Shown here: piece after piece, positions 33,507 through 45,011 of the stretch
How the letters are laid out: each line of letters opens with the position of its first letter
Numbering within the stretch: the stretch's first letter is position 1
Assembly: GCA_025331125.1 (NCBI GenBank)
Contig: JAOALB010000050.1
Span: 186,001-250,000 of the forward strand
Length of the DNA: 64,000 nucleotides
Direction: 5' to 3'
Source: Mycogone perniciosa
Lineage: Eukaryota > Ascomycota > Sordariomycetes > Hypocreales > Hypocreaceae
Position numbers and translations under genes: made by a program
The notes under the pieces: generated by a model
What the model was told of the DNA's origin: nothing
Databases searched by the model: none
The model's input: the letters and a program-made list of their open reading frames with translations, nothing else

Positions 33507-34626
33507 GGATGACTCGACACGAAGGATACCCCTCTTCTTTTCTTCTTCTATTGATCTCCCTTTTCCTTTGTCATTGACTTTCTCTACTCATCATGAAGGT
33601 GTGGAAACGGTGTTACCGGGGGAATTGGTCTGGCTACCAACTGGGGAGCATGTTTAGCGGGTTTGGTTGTCAAGTTTACTGTTATTGACACATGCACAAA
33701 ACCACGAACAGAGAAAAGCAAAGAAAACGGAGTCTAAACGGACAAACCAGTTCGCTGAACAAATATGGAAAAGACAGAAGTGTCAGGACACTCTGGGATA
33801 CCTCTTGGCAGGTTGTGAATATAGATTCAAGGGTGGTTGTCCGTCGCCGGATACTATTAGCCTGGGAAACTTCCAGCTTCAAATTGAGATATCTTCTTGA
33901 TATGCACAATATAATCTATACATTCTACATATATATCTACATGGTTCCTGAGATTCCGATTTGCTAGTACGTGACTGCGCTCAGACAATCATGGATACCG
34001 ATTGGTCCTGGGTAAGATGGAGACGTGGCTGCCGGTTGGCCAAGCCCCCAATGATGAGATCCCTAGGCCTACGGAGTATTTTATCTGGAACTGTCGAGAC
34101 TGCCGGGATTCGGCCACGGGGAAGGCCAACGGCGATATGGGTCGGTACGTACCTACAAATCCGGGGTAACAGAGGTTGTTTACAGTGTTAGTGATGAGAC
34201 ATCCGATGGTACGACGTGTGTGCGAGGAGCCGAGACCAAAGAAAGACGAATGCAGCATCATTAATTAATTACTTGCCGATGCTTATTTGTGACAGACCTT
34301 GAGATCTTGTCCAGCACCAGCATGGTTTCGCACTGAGCCTTGAAATCCGGACGGCATCAAAATGGCTAGCTAGCGTACGAAGTACCTTGACCTCTAAGCG
34401 CGAGCTCCAGCCCTCTCATGTCGGCACCTTAGCCGCGGAGCCTCGGTATGTCACGTCTCGCCGAGCCGACTCCTCAACTGCGTGCGACCTCAAAAAGGCA
34501 ACTCTTTTCCTCCCCCGAGAAGCTCAATTGGCACCGAATAACAGCAATACACCTATTCTGTTAGGGGGTAATCATTAATTAACCTACGGCGTGACCCGAC
34601 GATCCTACAACGAACACGAGACCACA
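33507..34626. other. Intergenic, no gene seen
   Basis: The hapB 3' side followed by the upstream region of the phosphotransferase gene. A TACGGAGTA copy lies at 34070-34078 and a TACGAAGTA copy near 34376. No coding frame is convincing. Confidence 0.5.
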
Positions 34627-35872
34627 ATGGCTGGCCGGGTGCGACAGCCCATCGACGAGAAGGCGTTTGAGAAGTTCCTCTCCGAGAATGTGCCTTTAAT
34701 CAAGACGCCAATTGAGCTGAAGCAGGTTAGTAGCTGGAACTGATGCAACCGTATCTGCACCCCCAGTTGTGGGCCATTTGTCGCTGACGTTCTTCCACTG
34801 TGCAGTTTGGCTTCGGACAGTCGAACCCTACCTACCAGATCACCGACGCCTTGGGAAAACACTATGTGATGCGCAAGAAGCCCCCGGGAAAGCTGCTGTC
34901 CAAGACGGCACACAAGGTCGAGCGCGAGTACCGGATCATGCACGCGCTCGAGACCACGGACGTGGCGGTGCCCAAGACATACTGTCTCTGCGAGGACGAG
35001 TCCATCATCGGCACGCCGTTTTACATCATGGAGTTTCTGGACGGGCGCATATTTGAGGACTTTTTGATGCCCGAAGTAGGCGCTGAGGAGCGGACGGCGC
35101 TGTGGAAGGAGGCAATTCAGACACTGGCAAGGTTTCACGCCGTTGATCCGCGCAAGGTTGGACTGGAGAAGTTTGGAAAGGCGGAGGGGTTCTACAATCG
35201 CCAGGTGCAGACTTGGAGCACGATTTGCACAAGCCAATCCAAGGTGGTTGATGTTGAGACGAAGGTGCCCGTGGGACAGCTGCCGTATTTCGAGGAGCTG
35301 GTGAGGTTCTTCAAGAATGAAAAGTTGCAACCTAAGGATATGGCGACGCTGGTGCATGGGGACTACAAGATTGACAATATGGTGTTCCATAAAACGGAGC
35401 CACGAGTGATTGGTATTTTGGAGTAAGTCCTCTCTTATTCTACCCGTGAGCGGTTCGCGGACCTAACGCTTTTCGCCTTGATAGCTGGGAAATGGCGACG
35501 ATCGGACACCCGCTCTCCGATGTGTGCAACTTCCTCACGCAGTTCTACCTTGCCAAATACCCCGAGACATCGACACGGAGCAACGGGGTCAGGTTCCTAC
35601 CGGGCGGCACGCCAGGACTGCCGCAGCCGGAGCAGATTCTGGCGTGGTACGTTGAGGGATCCAAGTACGACCCGCGGCCGGACCTGAAATGGGGTGCGGC
35701 GTTTAACATTTTCAAGCTGGCGGGCGTGTGTCAGGGCATTGCGGCGCGGTATGCGGCGCGACAGGCGAGTAGCGAGCAGGCCAAGTCGTATGCCAAGACG
35801 GCGAATCCGCTGGGTGAGCTGGCGTGGGCGTTGGCGGAAGAGGCAAGGAAGGGGGAGAGTGCGAAGTTGTAG
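34627..35872 (+). CDS. APH-fold phosphotransferase (ACAD10/11 N-terminal-like)
   Basis: Three exons: 34627-34725, 34806-35422 and 35485-35872, giving 367 residues. Introns are 80 and 62 bp (GTTAGT, GTAAGT donors). It belongs to the aminoglycoside phosphotransferase/choline kinase superfamily and most resembles the stand-alone kinase-like domain fused to acyl-CoA dehydrogenase in ACAD10/11; those proteins phosphorylate 4-hydroxyacyl-CoA. An N-lobe glycine-rich FGFGQSNPTY is seen. The catalytic loop is LVHGDYKIDNMVF and the metal-binding motif is ILDWE, whose Asp is created across the second splice junction. No dehydrogenase domain follows, so the substrate is unknown. A 261-codon antisense frame over exon 2 is a shadow. 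Confidence 0.9.
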
Positions 35873-36484
35873 AGATGGGACGTGGCTATGATATTATGAT
35901 ATATGGAGTATTAGTACGGAGTATTAGATACTAGTATGCTAGATAGGGAGGGTTAGGGTTGGATGATCTTTTGGTAACGCTAATTTGTACAAAGTCCGGA
36001 GTATTCCGCATGTTGAAGTCGGATGCTTCGTCACTTCTATTATTTGATAAATAAAAAAACTGCCCAATTGAACTCCTGATTATCAGTGAAAGAAAAAAAA
36101 CATGTCCATTAGCAATGCTCAACGTGGGGGTGTGCCCAATCAGGCGCGTGTCCTGCGGAATGACGCCAAGACAGCATTTGTGACACTGCATTTCCAATAT
36201 CGATTTCCACATCCCACTTTGGATTCAAATGCCATCTGTCTGCCCTTGATTAACCTTCCGCCTTGAAAAGTCTAACCTGACCATAATTCTATTTCTACAG
36301 CACAACGAGTTTCGCCTCTTCTACGAGTAGACCCATCATCATTGAAGATTCGAATTCCGAGTGCAGAGTACGAAGAACGGTGTGCCGTTATCTCATCTTA
36401 TCTCACCTCACCTCACCTCGCCTCGCCTCACCATCACCACCCTGGGCGCTCATCGTGTGAGAGCCCAGCTGCTGCACAGCTCTG
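35873..36484. other. Spacer between two plus-strand genes
   Basis: The 3' UTR of the phosphotransferase and the promoter/leader of the channel gene. One TACGGAGTA copy is near 35914 and a short TCACCTCGCC-type repeat near 36405-36430. No gene is seen. Confidence 0.5.
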
Positions 36485-38887
36485 ATGACGGAACGTCAGA
36501 GGCGCATCAGGCTTCCCTCACTGCCAGCCGAGCGGCGTCCGCTTCTGAGCAGGCTGTACACCGATCATGGCAACGATGGAGAGCAGGTCTACAGCTGTAG
36601 GACGAATCCTCATAGCCACCTGCCCGTGTACACCAACATCCACCGAATACGACGGGATATTGTCAGTGTGGTGGAGGATTACTTGACGCTCGAGCAGCTG
36701 AGGGATGTCAAGATTAATGTGACTGTCATCCGGCCGCTGGTGGATAAGTTCTACGAGCTGGGCGATATTTCAATTAGTAAGGAAGGGCCTCTCTTTTTCT
36801 GTCTTACCACTGAGTTCATATGAAGACTGACTGACGATGTACGTATAGTCTATTGCTTGCTTGTGAACCGGGCGCAGTTCTTGGACGAGGAGTCGCACTC
36901 CAGTAACCGCCAGAACGTCAACTGGACGCGTGCAACCCTATGCGAACTCATTGCGACACGCATCCTGCGGCGCTTCGGCGAGGATCACGATGGCGCAGAA
37001 GGACTCTTACTTCTCGCCCATATCCTCGTTGCCGGCTTCGAGCCCTTTCAGAATGCACCTGCGCATATTCGCCAACAGGCGGAAAACAACACTTTTTGGT
37101 CATCGCACCGGACACTGCCCTCGCTTGAGGTTGCCATACTGACAGAAAGCAAACACTTTTTGAGCTCGACGACGTGTCAGAGGGTCGTGTCTGCTATTTA
37201 TGAGGGCCGCATCATATACACACCGTCGACCTTTTGGGATATTATTCCTGATCATTATAAGTTAAAGCCCATCTCACTGTACGACCCGCGGGAGTCGCCG
37301 CTGCTGAATCAGTACCGACTGATTGTCCCTCGCACGCGGACTATTCTCGAGTCTATTCAGTTTGCAATCTTGCTCGGCCTGTATGTGGCAGTCATGATCG
37401 CGAGGAGGAAGAACACGCTTACGGGTGTGGAGGCGGCATTTGCGATCTACGCTTTTGGATGGTGTTTGGATCAGTTTGCCACTATCTTGGCTCATGGATG
37501 GTGAGTCCCTTGGAAATCTTCGTGCAAGCTTGTCTGACAAAGGATATACAGGAATGTATACACACAGAACTTGTGGTCCTTCCTCGATGTGGCATTCATA
37601 ATCATATATGGGGTATATGGCATCCTGCGCCTGTGCGGATTCCGAGTTGATTCTCCGGGACTAGCGGAGCAAGCTTACGATGTCCTGGCGTTGGCAGCTC
37701 CCGTCTTGGTTCCTCGCCTGGCCTTCAATCTGCTGTCCGATAACTTAGTTTTCCTTTCGTTGCGATCCATGATGGCGGATTTCTTTCTGCTCACAGCACT
37801 CTCTGCTTGGTGCTTCTTTGGCTTCCTTCTGTCGCTCTCGTGGCTGGGAGAGGGAGCCCATCCTCTTGTGTAAGTTGAAGGAGACTTTGGTTTGTGAGTC
37901 TACATACTGACATCTTTAGGACGATTTCCAAGTGGATGATATACATCTGGTTCGGACTGGATGGCACTGGTATCCAGCGCTCGGTAAGCTATCGATGTCG
38001 ACTCCCGTACTTCCACATCTGTGGCTATTAACACGTGGCAGGTTGAATTCCACTGGCTACTTGGACCTTGTGTCATGATAGCATTTGCTTTCTTGGGAAA
38101 CACTCTCTTCCTTACTATCCTCGTCTCTATGCTGTCAAACACCTTCAGCAACATTTCATCGAATGCCACCGCTGAGATTCACTTCCGACGAGCCGTCTTG
38201 ACCCTTGAGGGTGTCAAGGCCGATGCTGTCTTCGCTTACCAACCCCCCTTCAACCTCCTAGCCGTCTTCCTTTTGCTGCCGTTGAAGTTTGTCGTCAGTC
38301 CGCGATGGTTTCACAAAATCCACGTTGCTACAGTTCGACTTGTCAACCTCCCTCTGCTGCTCGTCATTGCCGTGGCGGAGCGTCGTCTACTCTGGCCGAC
38401 AAATCGCATGGAAGGGCAACTCAGCCCTCCGGCTCGGAAATGGTTCTGGCAAAGGTGGCAGCTCTCAGCGTACCAATACATCCGCGCCGTCTTTGACGTC
38501 CCGCCACCAGATGATGTTCACGACGACATCGCTGTAGATGATGATCTGACGCACCATCTCATTCGACGACAGTACCAAAGTCAAGACGCGAGAGAACTAC
38601 AGGGTACGAGAAAAGTCTCACGTCGGGACTCCATGTTCCCTGGCCTACCACCCAAGCTGCGAGGTTCATTTACTGAGACCGGTGAGGATTATGAGGAGAT
38701 GGCCAGTAGACTAGCGGGCATGGAGAAGGCAATGGCGCGAATGGAGAATTTGCTCACACGGCTGGTGCAGCCGACGGGCGATGAGACTGCAGATGACATG
38801 GCTGTCGACGATGATGTAGCCGTGGAAGATGATGACGAGGAGGATGTGATGCGAGGGAGTAGCACATTGATTGAATCAAGGCGATAG
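36485..38887 (+). CDS. YVC1: YVC1/TRPY-type vacuolar cation channel
   Basis: Five exons: 36485-36776, 36849-37500, 37552-37869, 37920-37983 and 38042-38887, giving 723 residues. TRPY1/Yvc1 channels release vacuolar Ca2+ in response to stretch and Ca2+. The soluble N-terminal third (IHRIRRDIVSVVEDYLTLEQ, then helical repeats) matches the fungal linker-helical domain. Hydrophobic segments include SIQFAILLGLYVAVMIA, WSFLDVAFIIIYGVYGIL, MMADFFLLTALSAWCFFGF and MIAFAFLGNTLFLTILVSML. The pore region just before the last segment contains WFGLDGTG. The C-terminus has a predicted coiled coil (MASRLAGMEKAMARMENLL) and very acidic DDD/EDDDEED runs, as in yeast Yvc1 where acidic residues mediate Ca2+ activation. 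Exon 4 is only 64 nt and carries the pore segment. Confidence 0.88.
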
Positions 38888-39287
38888 ATTCACTATAGAG
38901 TCTTTGTTTAGAAGTCGAGGGTGAGAAACGAGCTTGCATGGCCAATAAGTTGGCTCGGTGTTTTGGAGTCGGTTTTGCAGCTGGCAGATGGTTTTGCATT
39001 GCGATGAGTGCTGGGGAGTTTTGTTTCTTTAGGGCATAGTCAAGCAAAAACATACCCAATGTGAGTTTTTCTGCTTCTCAATATCTGGTTTGCCTTATTG
39101 CCATTGTTACTTCCTTTTGTTCAGTCTTGAATCACTGCCAACTGGGAGCTACATTTCTCCCAAAGCCTTGGGGGAGAAACCCTCAGTTTGTCAATCCTGC
39201 ACCCTCCAGAAACAAACCCGCCCAAAACCCCAACAAAATTATCTGCGTAAAGAAAACAAAAAAGCGATTTACATCGCATCAAAAGAA
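38888..39287. other. Intergenic, 400 bp
   Basis: The YVC1 3' flank and the leader of the small CaaX gene. The reading frame of that gene is open back to about 39090 but without an ATG. Nothing else is seen. Confidence 0.5.
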
Positions 39288-39602
39288 ATGTGCATCGTCA
39301 CTTACTTCCGGCACAAAAGCTGCGGCCACACCTGGGCTGTCATCACAGAGCCCTGCGGCCCCTGGATGGGCTTCTCAAACTGCAACAGCTTCGGCGGCGA
39401 GGAGGTCAAGAAGACGCCCAAGTTCTACAAGACGAAGAGCAGGCCGTGTCCGCGGTGCGACCTGGGAGGCGTGTATGATCGCCATGTGATGCGCGTGGTG
39501 GAGAAGATGGGATGGGGGATTCACTGGGGGATGGATCCGGATGGAGGGGATTGGGCTATTGAAATACGGTTTGGAGAGACGAGGGGATGTGCGATTCTAT
39601 GA
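39288..39602 (+). CDS. Small cysteine-rich protein with C-terminal CaaX box, unknown function
   Basis: A single exon of 104 residues; 39288 is the first ATG in the open frame. The N-terminus carries an HKSCGHTW motif, and C23, C32, C54 and C57 (PCPRC) complete a possible zinc site. The middle has a GWGIHWGMDPDG stretch. The protein ends in G-C-A-I-L, so C101 lies in a CaaX box with X = Leu, the type preferred by geranylgeranyltransferase I. Small fungal proteins with a similar N-terminal C-G-H motif exist without assigned function. I infer a membrane-associated, possibly metal-binding protein. It is not a GTPase. Confidence 0.72.
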   Translation: MCIVTYFRHKSCGHTWAVITEPCGPWMGFSNCNSFGGEEVKKTPKFYKTKSRPCPRCDLGGVYDRHVMRVVEKMGWGIHWGMDPDGGDWAIEIRFGETRGCAIL

Positions 39603-39959
39603 TGGAAAGGGGGCGTAGGAGTTGGGGAGGAGAGGCTTTGTCAGTTGGTTCTGGTTGTTTCTTGGTTGTCTGTGAATCGGCCATCTTGATATCACCGTTA
39701 TATCCAACACCAACCACACACAACAACACATGATCAAAGCAGCATCAACAACCGTAAAGCCTAATCTTTCCATTTATTTAATTCTTTTTATCCTTTTTAT
39801 TGAGTTGTAATTCAACTCTATGGGATATGGAGACGTAAACATTTTACACACAGTGTCATCACGTGGCCCCACTCATCGTGGATTTCTCTCTTCTTTCACC
39901 CTCACTCAACGCAGATCATGAAGGCCTCACCATACATCTCATATCACATTACCGCCGCC
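39603..39959 (+). promoter_or_regulatory. MTQ2 upstream region
   Basis: A 357-bp spacer. A TCACGTGG element (39859-39866) lies 94 bp before the chosen ATG. An in-frame upstream ATG at 39918 would add 14 residues, but the conserved N-terminus starts at 39960. Confidence 0.45.
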
Positions 39960-40745
39960 ATGCTCCCAACGCCAGACACTTCTCATGTCCCCTACGAGCG
40001 CGTCTACGAGCCCGCTGAAGACTCCTTCCTCCTCTTAGACACCCTCTCCTCCCCCTCTGAGACGGAATTCCTCCACAATGCCTTCTCCTCCACCTCCGCC
40101 TCCTCCGTCACTCCGGCCCCGGCGCCGCCTCTAGTGGTGGAGCTTGGCACCGGCTCCGGCGTTGTCCTCGCCTTCATCCACGCCCACGCCCGCACTCTGT
40201 TCGGCACAAAGAACGTCCTCACAGCCGGCGTCGACATGAACGCCTTCGCTTGCCGCGCCACCGTCACCACCGTGGCAAAAGCCCAGGCGGAGAACCCAGC
40301 CACGCATGGCCTGTATCTAGGCTCTTGTATGGGTGATTTGGCAACGCCCTGGAGGAAGCACGCTATCGATGTGCTGATCTTTAATCCGCCCTACGTGCCT
40401 ACGTCGGAGATGCCGTCACGGCCGGAGACGTTTAGGGATGATGTGGAGAAGCCGACTTTTGATGAGGATTCCTACTTGCTCTCGCTGTCCTATGCGGGAG
40501 GGAGGGATGGGATGGAGACGACGGATAGGCTGATTCAGTCCTTGCCCGAGATCCTATCCCCGAGAGGGTGTGCTTATATTCTCCTCTGTGCGCAGAATAA
40601 GCCGGAGGAGGTGAAGAGTCGGATACAGGCCTTTGGCTCGGAGTGGAGAGCCCAAACGGTTGGATCGAGTGGGAAGACGGCTGGGTGGGAGAAATTGCAA
40701 ATTGTGAGGATATGGCGAGAATCCGAGATTTTAGTTGCAAGGTAG
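39960..40745 (+). CDS. MTQ2: eRF1 glutamine N5-methyltransferase catalytic subunit
   Basis: A single exon of 261 residues. Mtq2 with its partner Trm112 methylates the GGQ glutamine of release factor eRF1 in the cytoplasm. The conserved N-terminus (YERVYEPAEDSFLLLDTL) identifies the HemK2/Mtq2 family. The SAM-binding ELGTGSGVV is at about 61-69 and the acidic VDMNAFACRAT at 91-101. The catalytic NPPY is at 142-145 (FNPPYVPTSE). An in-frame ATG 42 bp upstream would extend the protein without homology, so 39960 is chosen. The family is usually about 220-270 residues. Confidence 0.94.
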   Translation: MLPTPDTSHVPYERVYEPAEDSFLLLDTLSSPSETEFLHNAFSSTSASSVTPAPAPPLVVELGTGSGVVLAFIHAHARTLFGTKNVLTAGVDMNAFACRATVTTVAKAQAENPATHGLYLGSCMGDLATPWRKHAIDVLIFNPPYVPTSEMPSRPETFRDDVEKPTFDEDSYLLSLSYAGGRDGMETTDRLIQSLPEILSPRGCAYILLCAQNKPEEVKSRIQAFGSEWRAQTVGSSGKTAGWEKLQIVRIWRESEILVAR

Positions 40746-41023
40746 CAGTCACGGACTCAACGTGAGAAAAAAAACACATATGACGGGCGAATCCAGTTGA
40801 GTGCGGTGATGGTACGAGGATCATTGTATTCGGATATCTTTTCCCAAATCAGAGTGGTTCCTCCCATCCGCCGAAGAGTCGTACAATTTTTTTTTATGTG
40901 GCAAAAACATCCAAAACGCCGTTTCCATCGCATTTGCGAGATCGCGATCATGCCTCCTTGTTCGCCTCATGACTCTACTGATTCTTCCTCCTAGAAGCAC
41001 CCGCTGGACTCTCATGTTACACC

Positions 41024-41571
41024 CTAACCTCGTCCACGTCCACGGCCGCGGCCACGACCTCCTCTGCCGCCTCTTCCACGGCCACCACGGCCTCCTCGGT
41101 CGGTCTCCTTTCGTGCTTTGTTCTTGGGCTTAGGTGCGTCGTCGATTAATAGCGTGTCGAGGGGTAGCGAGTCAGGAAGGATGAAGTATCGGATTGTTGA
41201 GCCGCGGATGTTCATGCTATCGAGGGAGATGGGGTCCTGGCCCCTGGGCGTCATCTTGACATTGCGGAGAGCAGTGTTCATTTGAGGGGAGACGGAGGAG
41301 ATGGTGCCGTGAACGATGGTGCCTGACGCGGGGTTAACTGCGGATCTTCACTTTTTCGTCGAGAAATTGCGCAAGTCTGAGGCTTCCAGAAGGTAGGGTA
41401 CAGATGCGATCGTACCATTTTTCAGTTCAATGGTCACCGTCTCGTTCATGCATTTCATCAAGAATCTGGTAGCACGTAGTTAGCCCACAAGCTCGAGCTT
41501 GAACAGAGGCAGCAGCCCAGCACAATTCGTGCGTGCTGCACCTGGGACAGAGCTTACCTGACGAGCTTCAT
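41024..41571 (-). CDS. SMD1: Small nuclear ribonucleoprotein Sm D1
   Basis: Three exons: 41571-41558, 41465-41416 and 41322-41024, giving 120 residues. The first exon is only 14 nt (MKLVR, the Arg codon split by the intron). SmD1 is one of the seven Sm proteins forming the ring on U1, U2, U4 and U5 snRNAs. Sm motif 1 is FLMKCMNETVTIELKNGTIV and Sm motif 2 includes SLDSMNIRGSTIRYFILPD. The C-terminal tail is a long RGG/RG repeat, a target of symmetric dimethylarginine modification in other organisms. Length and tail match SmD1. The gene is head-to-head with cullin-3. Confidence 0.96.
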
Positions 41572-42188
41572 TGTGGCGGTTGCAGCCTATGGCCAAGTCT
41601 GTTGTTGGCTGTGAAAGATTCCCGCGCGCGCGTTGCTTCGTCGTCTATCGTAGTCTATCGTAAGGCTGGGCCAGATGCCTCCAAATTGTCGGTCGGAAAA
41701 AAGAGGCTAAGCTTGCGAGCTGTCGGTAAGCACGTGACCGCAGAAGTGGGATGTGTCGCTCACGTGAGGCGCTTGCCACCGCATAAATATCGGGTGAATA
41801 TTGTTGGCAACTTTTGCGGAATGTTGGCAGCTCTTATCGATAAGCACCCATGTTCACTGTCTCGGGAGGAGGAATCCCGGTCGGCGCGGAGTTACTTACC
41901 AACTGTCAACCCTCCCATACCTGTCGGTAAACTGCTTCCCTTGCCTATCTTTCTTCCAACCTCTCGAGAGGATGCTTGGACTACGAATGCACCACACTGT
42001 CCTTTCGCCGAAATTATAGCCTTGTTTTGACGTTCGTTCTTGTATGACGCGTTGAAGCCTGTCGAGCAACACCTCATACTGCGACCCCACCATCTGTGCA
42101 ACGGCTCTCGACACTCGAGCCCCCCTTCCTCGACCAAACCTCCACCATTGTTGGGTGGACGACGCAAACGCTAGAAAGACGAGGAATC
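41572..42188. promoter_or_regulatory. Divergent promoter of SMD1 and cullin-3
   Basis: A 617-bp spacer. CACGTGAC (41731-41738) and the perfect palindrome TCACGTGA (41760-41767) lie 22 bp apart, 160-190 bp upstream of SMD1. No other gene is seen. Confidence 0.55.
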
Positions 42189-45011
42189 ATGATTTCGGGG
42201 CGAGGGGCGGCGGGGGCTAGAGGCCGCATCCGTCCGCCTCGACGTATCGTGCGTGTAAGTTGAGCAACAATTCACCCTCAGGCACCCCTCCATGCATGCA
42301 TCTCTTCCATGGATTTCGTCGGTACCCAATTGTTGCTTTGATCGCGCTTTGCATCCCCCTTCGGCCAAGACACAAGAAAGATGGGTTCCAACGTGAGCAC
42401 ACGGAAGCCATCACACCCATGTACGCAAGACAGCGACGCGTCCTCTCAACATCTGCAAACTCCAAAGAAACACAAGATAGTGCCCCCTGCTGACTTGCGT
42501 TCTCCCCAGCCAAATGGACCCGGTGAAGGAGCGGATTTTGAAGCCTGCTGGAATATGATCAAGGAGGCTCTTCGCGACATTCACAATAAAAGCTGCGGTC
42601 GTCTTTCGTTCGAAGAGCTGTATCGAGCGGCATACAAGATTGTTCTGAAGAAGAAGGGCGAAGTGCTGTATGAAAAAGTCAAGGAATTTGAGGAGCAATG
42701 GTTCTCTGAGCACGTCATCCCAAAAATCGAGGTCTTGGTGACCAAGAACCTGATAAATATTGGGATGGACAAGACCACCTCTACATCTGTGAATGAGAGA
42801 AGGCAAACCGGCGAGAAGTTTCTCAAGGGCCTGAAGGACACGTGGGAAGACCACAACATGTCCATGAACATGACAGCCGACATCCTCATGTACTTGGATC
42901 GAGGTTACACGCAGCAGGAACCCCGTCGAGTCCCCATCTTCGCAACGACTATCGCACTCTTCCGAGACCACATCTTGCGCTCCTGTCTCAACGCCAATTC
43001 AGACAGTCTGATTATCGACATCCTCGTCTCCGTGATTCTGGACCAGATCGACATGGAGCGAAGAGGTGATGTCATTGACAGAAACCTCATCCGCAGCTGT
43101 ACCCGAATGTTGAGCTGTCTCTATGAGACTGAGGATGAGACGGAGAGTAGCAAGCTGTATCTCACTATCCTCGAGCCTCGATTCTTGAGTAACAGTGAAA
43201 CATTCTATTCACGAGAATGCGAGAGGCTGCTACGAGAGTCCGACGCCAGCACGTGGCTGCGACACACCGAATCTCGGCTGGCAGAAGAGGAAGGCCGATG
43301 CGGGACGACAATTGAGCAGGAAACACTGCCCAAAGTCGCAGATGTGATAGAAAAGAAGCTCATTCTTGGTCACCTTGATGACTTCCTTGCTATGGAGGGG
43401 AGCGGATTGAGATGGATGATCGATAATGACAGAGTGGACGACTTGAGCATCCTCTACAAACTGATCTCACGAGTAGACGAGGAGAAGAAGGCTCTGCGTC
43501 AGATTTTGCAAAAGAGAGTCATCGAACTTGGCCTCGAAATTGAAAATGTGTTGAAGAATACGGATTTCTCAACTGCTCAGGGCGAAGGCGAGGATGGGGC
43601 CGAAGGGGAGAAGACCAAGACGTTGAACCCCCAAGCACAGCAGACGGCGGCGGCAATAAAATGGGTTGACGACGTACTTCGGCTAAAGGACAAGTTCGAC
43701 ATCATGTTGAGGGCGTGTTTCGAAAACGACTTGATCATTCAGGCCGCATTATCCAAGAGTTTCTCAGACTTCATCAACTTGTTCAGCCGGAGCTCAGAGT
43801 ATGTTTCCCTCTTTATCGATGACAGTTTCAAGAGAGGCATTAGGGGCAAAACCGAGGCGGAAGTGGATGCTATCGTCGAGAAAGCCATCGTCGTGATCCG
43901 ATATCTGCAGGACAAGGATATGTTCCAAACATACTATCAACGCCATCTTGCGCGGCGCCTGCTCCATGCAAAGTCGGAAAGCCACGATGTCGAGAAACAA
44001 CTCATTTTGCGAATGAAACAGGAGATGGGCCAACAATTTACACTCAAGTTCGAAGGCATGTTCCGGGATCTTGGCATCTCTGAAGACCTTACGTCGACAT
44101 ACCGGGAGCACATTAGAAACGTGGGCGACGGCAGTCAGGCGGTTGATCTCATGGTCAATGTGCTTTCGGCCAATTATTGGCCACAGGAAATTATGGGCCG
44201 ATCGGCTCAGATCGGTGAGGGATCGCGTGTGAGTTGCGACTATCCACATGAGGTGAAACGACTGCAAGCAAGTTTCGAGCAATTCTACCTGACCAGCCGA
44301 AACGGCCGCAAACTTACTTGGCTCGGCGCGACGGGCAGTGCGGATGTCAAATGCACATTCCCTGCTATCGAAGGGAAGTCTGGTCTGCTAGCTCGCGAAC
44401 GACGTTACGAGATTAACGTGTCCACATTTGGCATGGTTGTGCTGATGCTCTTTAATGATCTGGGCAATGATGAGAGCCTCTCATTCGAAGAGATTCAAGC
44501 GAAGACCAGCATTCCAACGCAGGATCTCATGCGGACGCTCACGGCCATTGCTGTCGCACCAAAGTCCCGTGTCTTGGCGAAGGACCCCCCAACGAAGGCC
44601 GTCAAACCAGGGGACAGGTTTTCTTTTAATGCCTCTTTTCAGAGCAAGACGGTTAGAATCAAGGCGCCGATTATCAACGCGGTATCGAAGGTGGAAGATA
44701 AAGAAGAGAGGAAGTCGACTGAGGCGAAGAACAACCAGGCTCGGGCTCACATTGTGGATGCAGCCATAGTGAGAATCATGAAGTAAGCTGGAACAGTGCA
44801 GAATGAAATGTGCAAATCGCTAACAACAGACAGGTCCCGCAAGGAACTCAGTCACTCGCAGCTCGTCAGCGAAGTCTTGACCCAGCTGGTAGGCCGCTTC
44901 AAACCCGAAGTGTCCCTCGTCAAGAAGCGGATCGAGGACCTCATCGCCCGGGAATACCTAGAGCGTCCAGACGAGGACGGTGCTCCATCGATCTATCGTT
45001 ACGTCGCTTGA
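42189..45011 (+). CDS. CUL3: Cullin-3 (BTB-Cul3 E3 ubiquitin ligase scaffold)
   Basis: Three exons: 42189-42254, 42381-44782 and 44834-45011, giving 881 residues. Cul3 bridges BTB substrate adaptors and the Rbx1 RING. The first exon encodes a basic MISGRG...IRPPRR extension typical of Cul3. The N-terminal cullin repeats follow, then the cullin homology domain (YQRHLARRLLHAKSESHDVE, KFEGMFRD). The C-terminal winged-helix domain ends in YRYVA. The neddylation site is RIMKSRKE; the acceptor K823 codon is itself split by intron 2. The acceptor of intron 1 (AAAG before 42381) has a poor pyrimidine tract; if it is not used, translation could start at the ATG at 42381. A residue 405-425 insertion is Glu/Gly-rich. 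Confidence 0.93.

Noticed and set aside
34605..35390. 261-codon minus-strand ORF antisense to the phosphotransferase
   Set aside because: It is a shadow of exon 2 of a gene with clear kinase motifs.
35945..35962. Telomere-like GGTTAGGGTT
   Set aside because: Only about one and a half units, well inside a gene-dense region.
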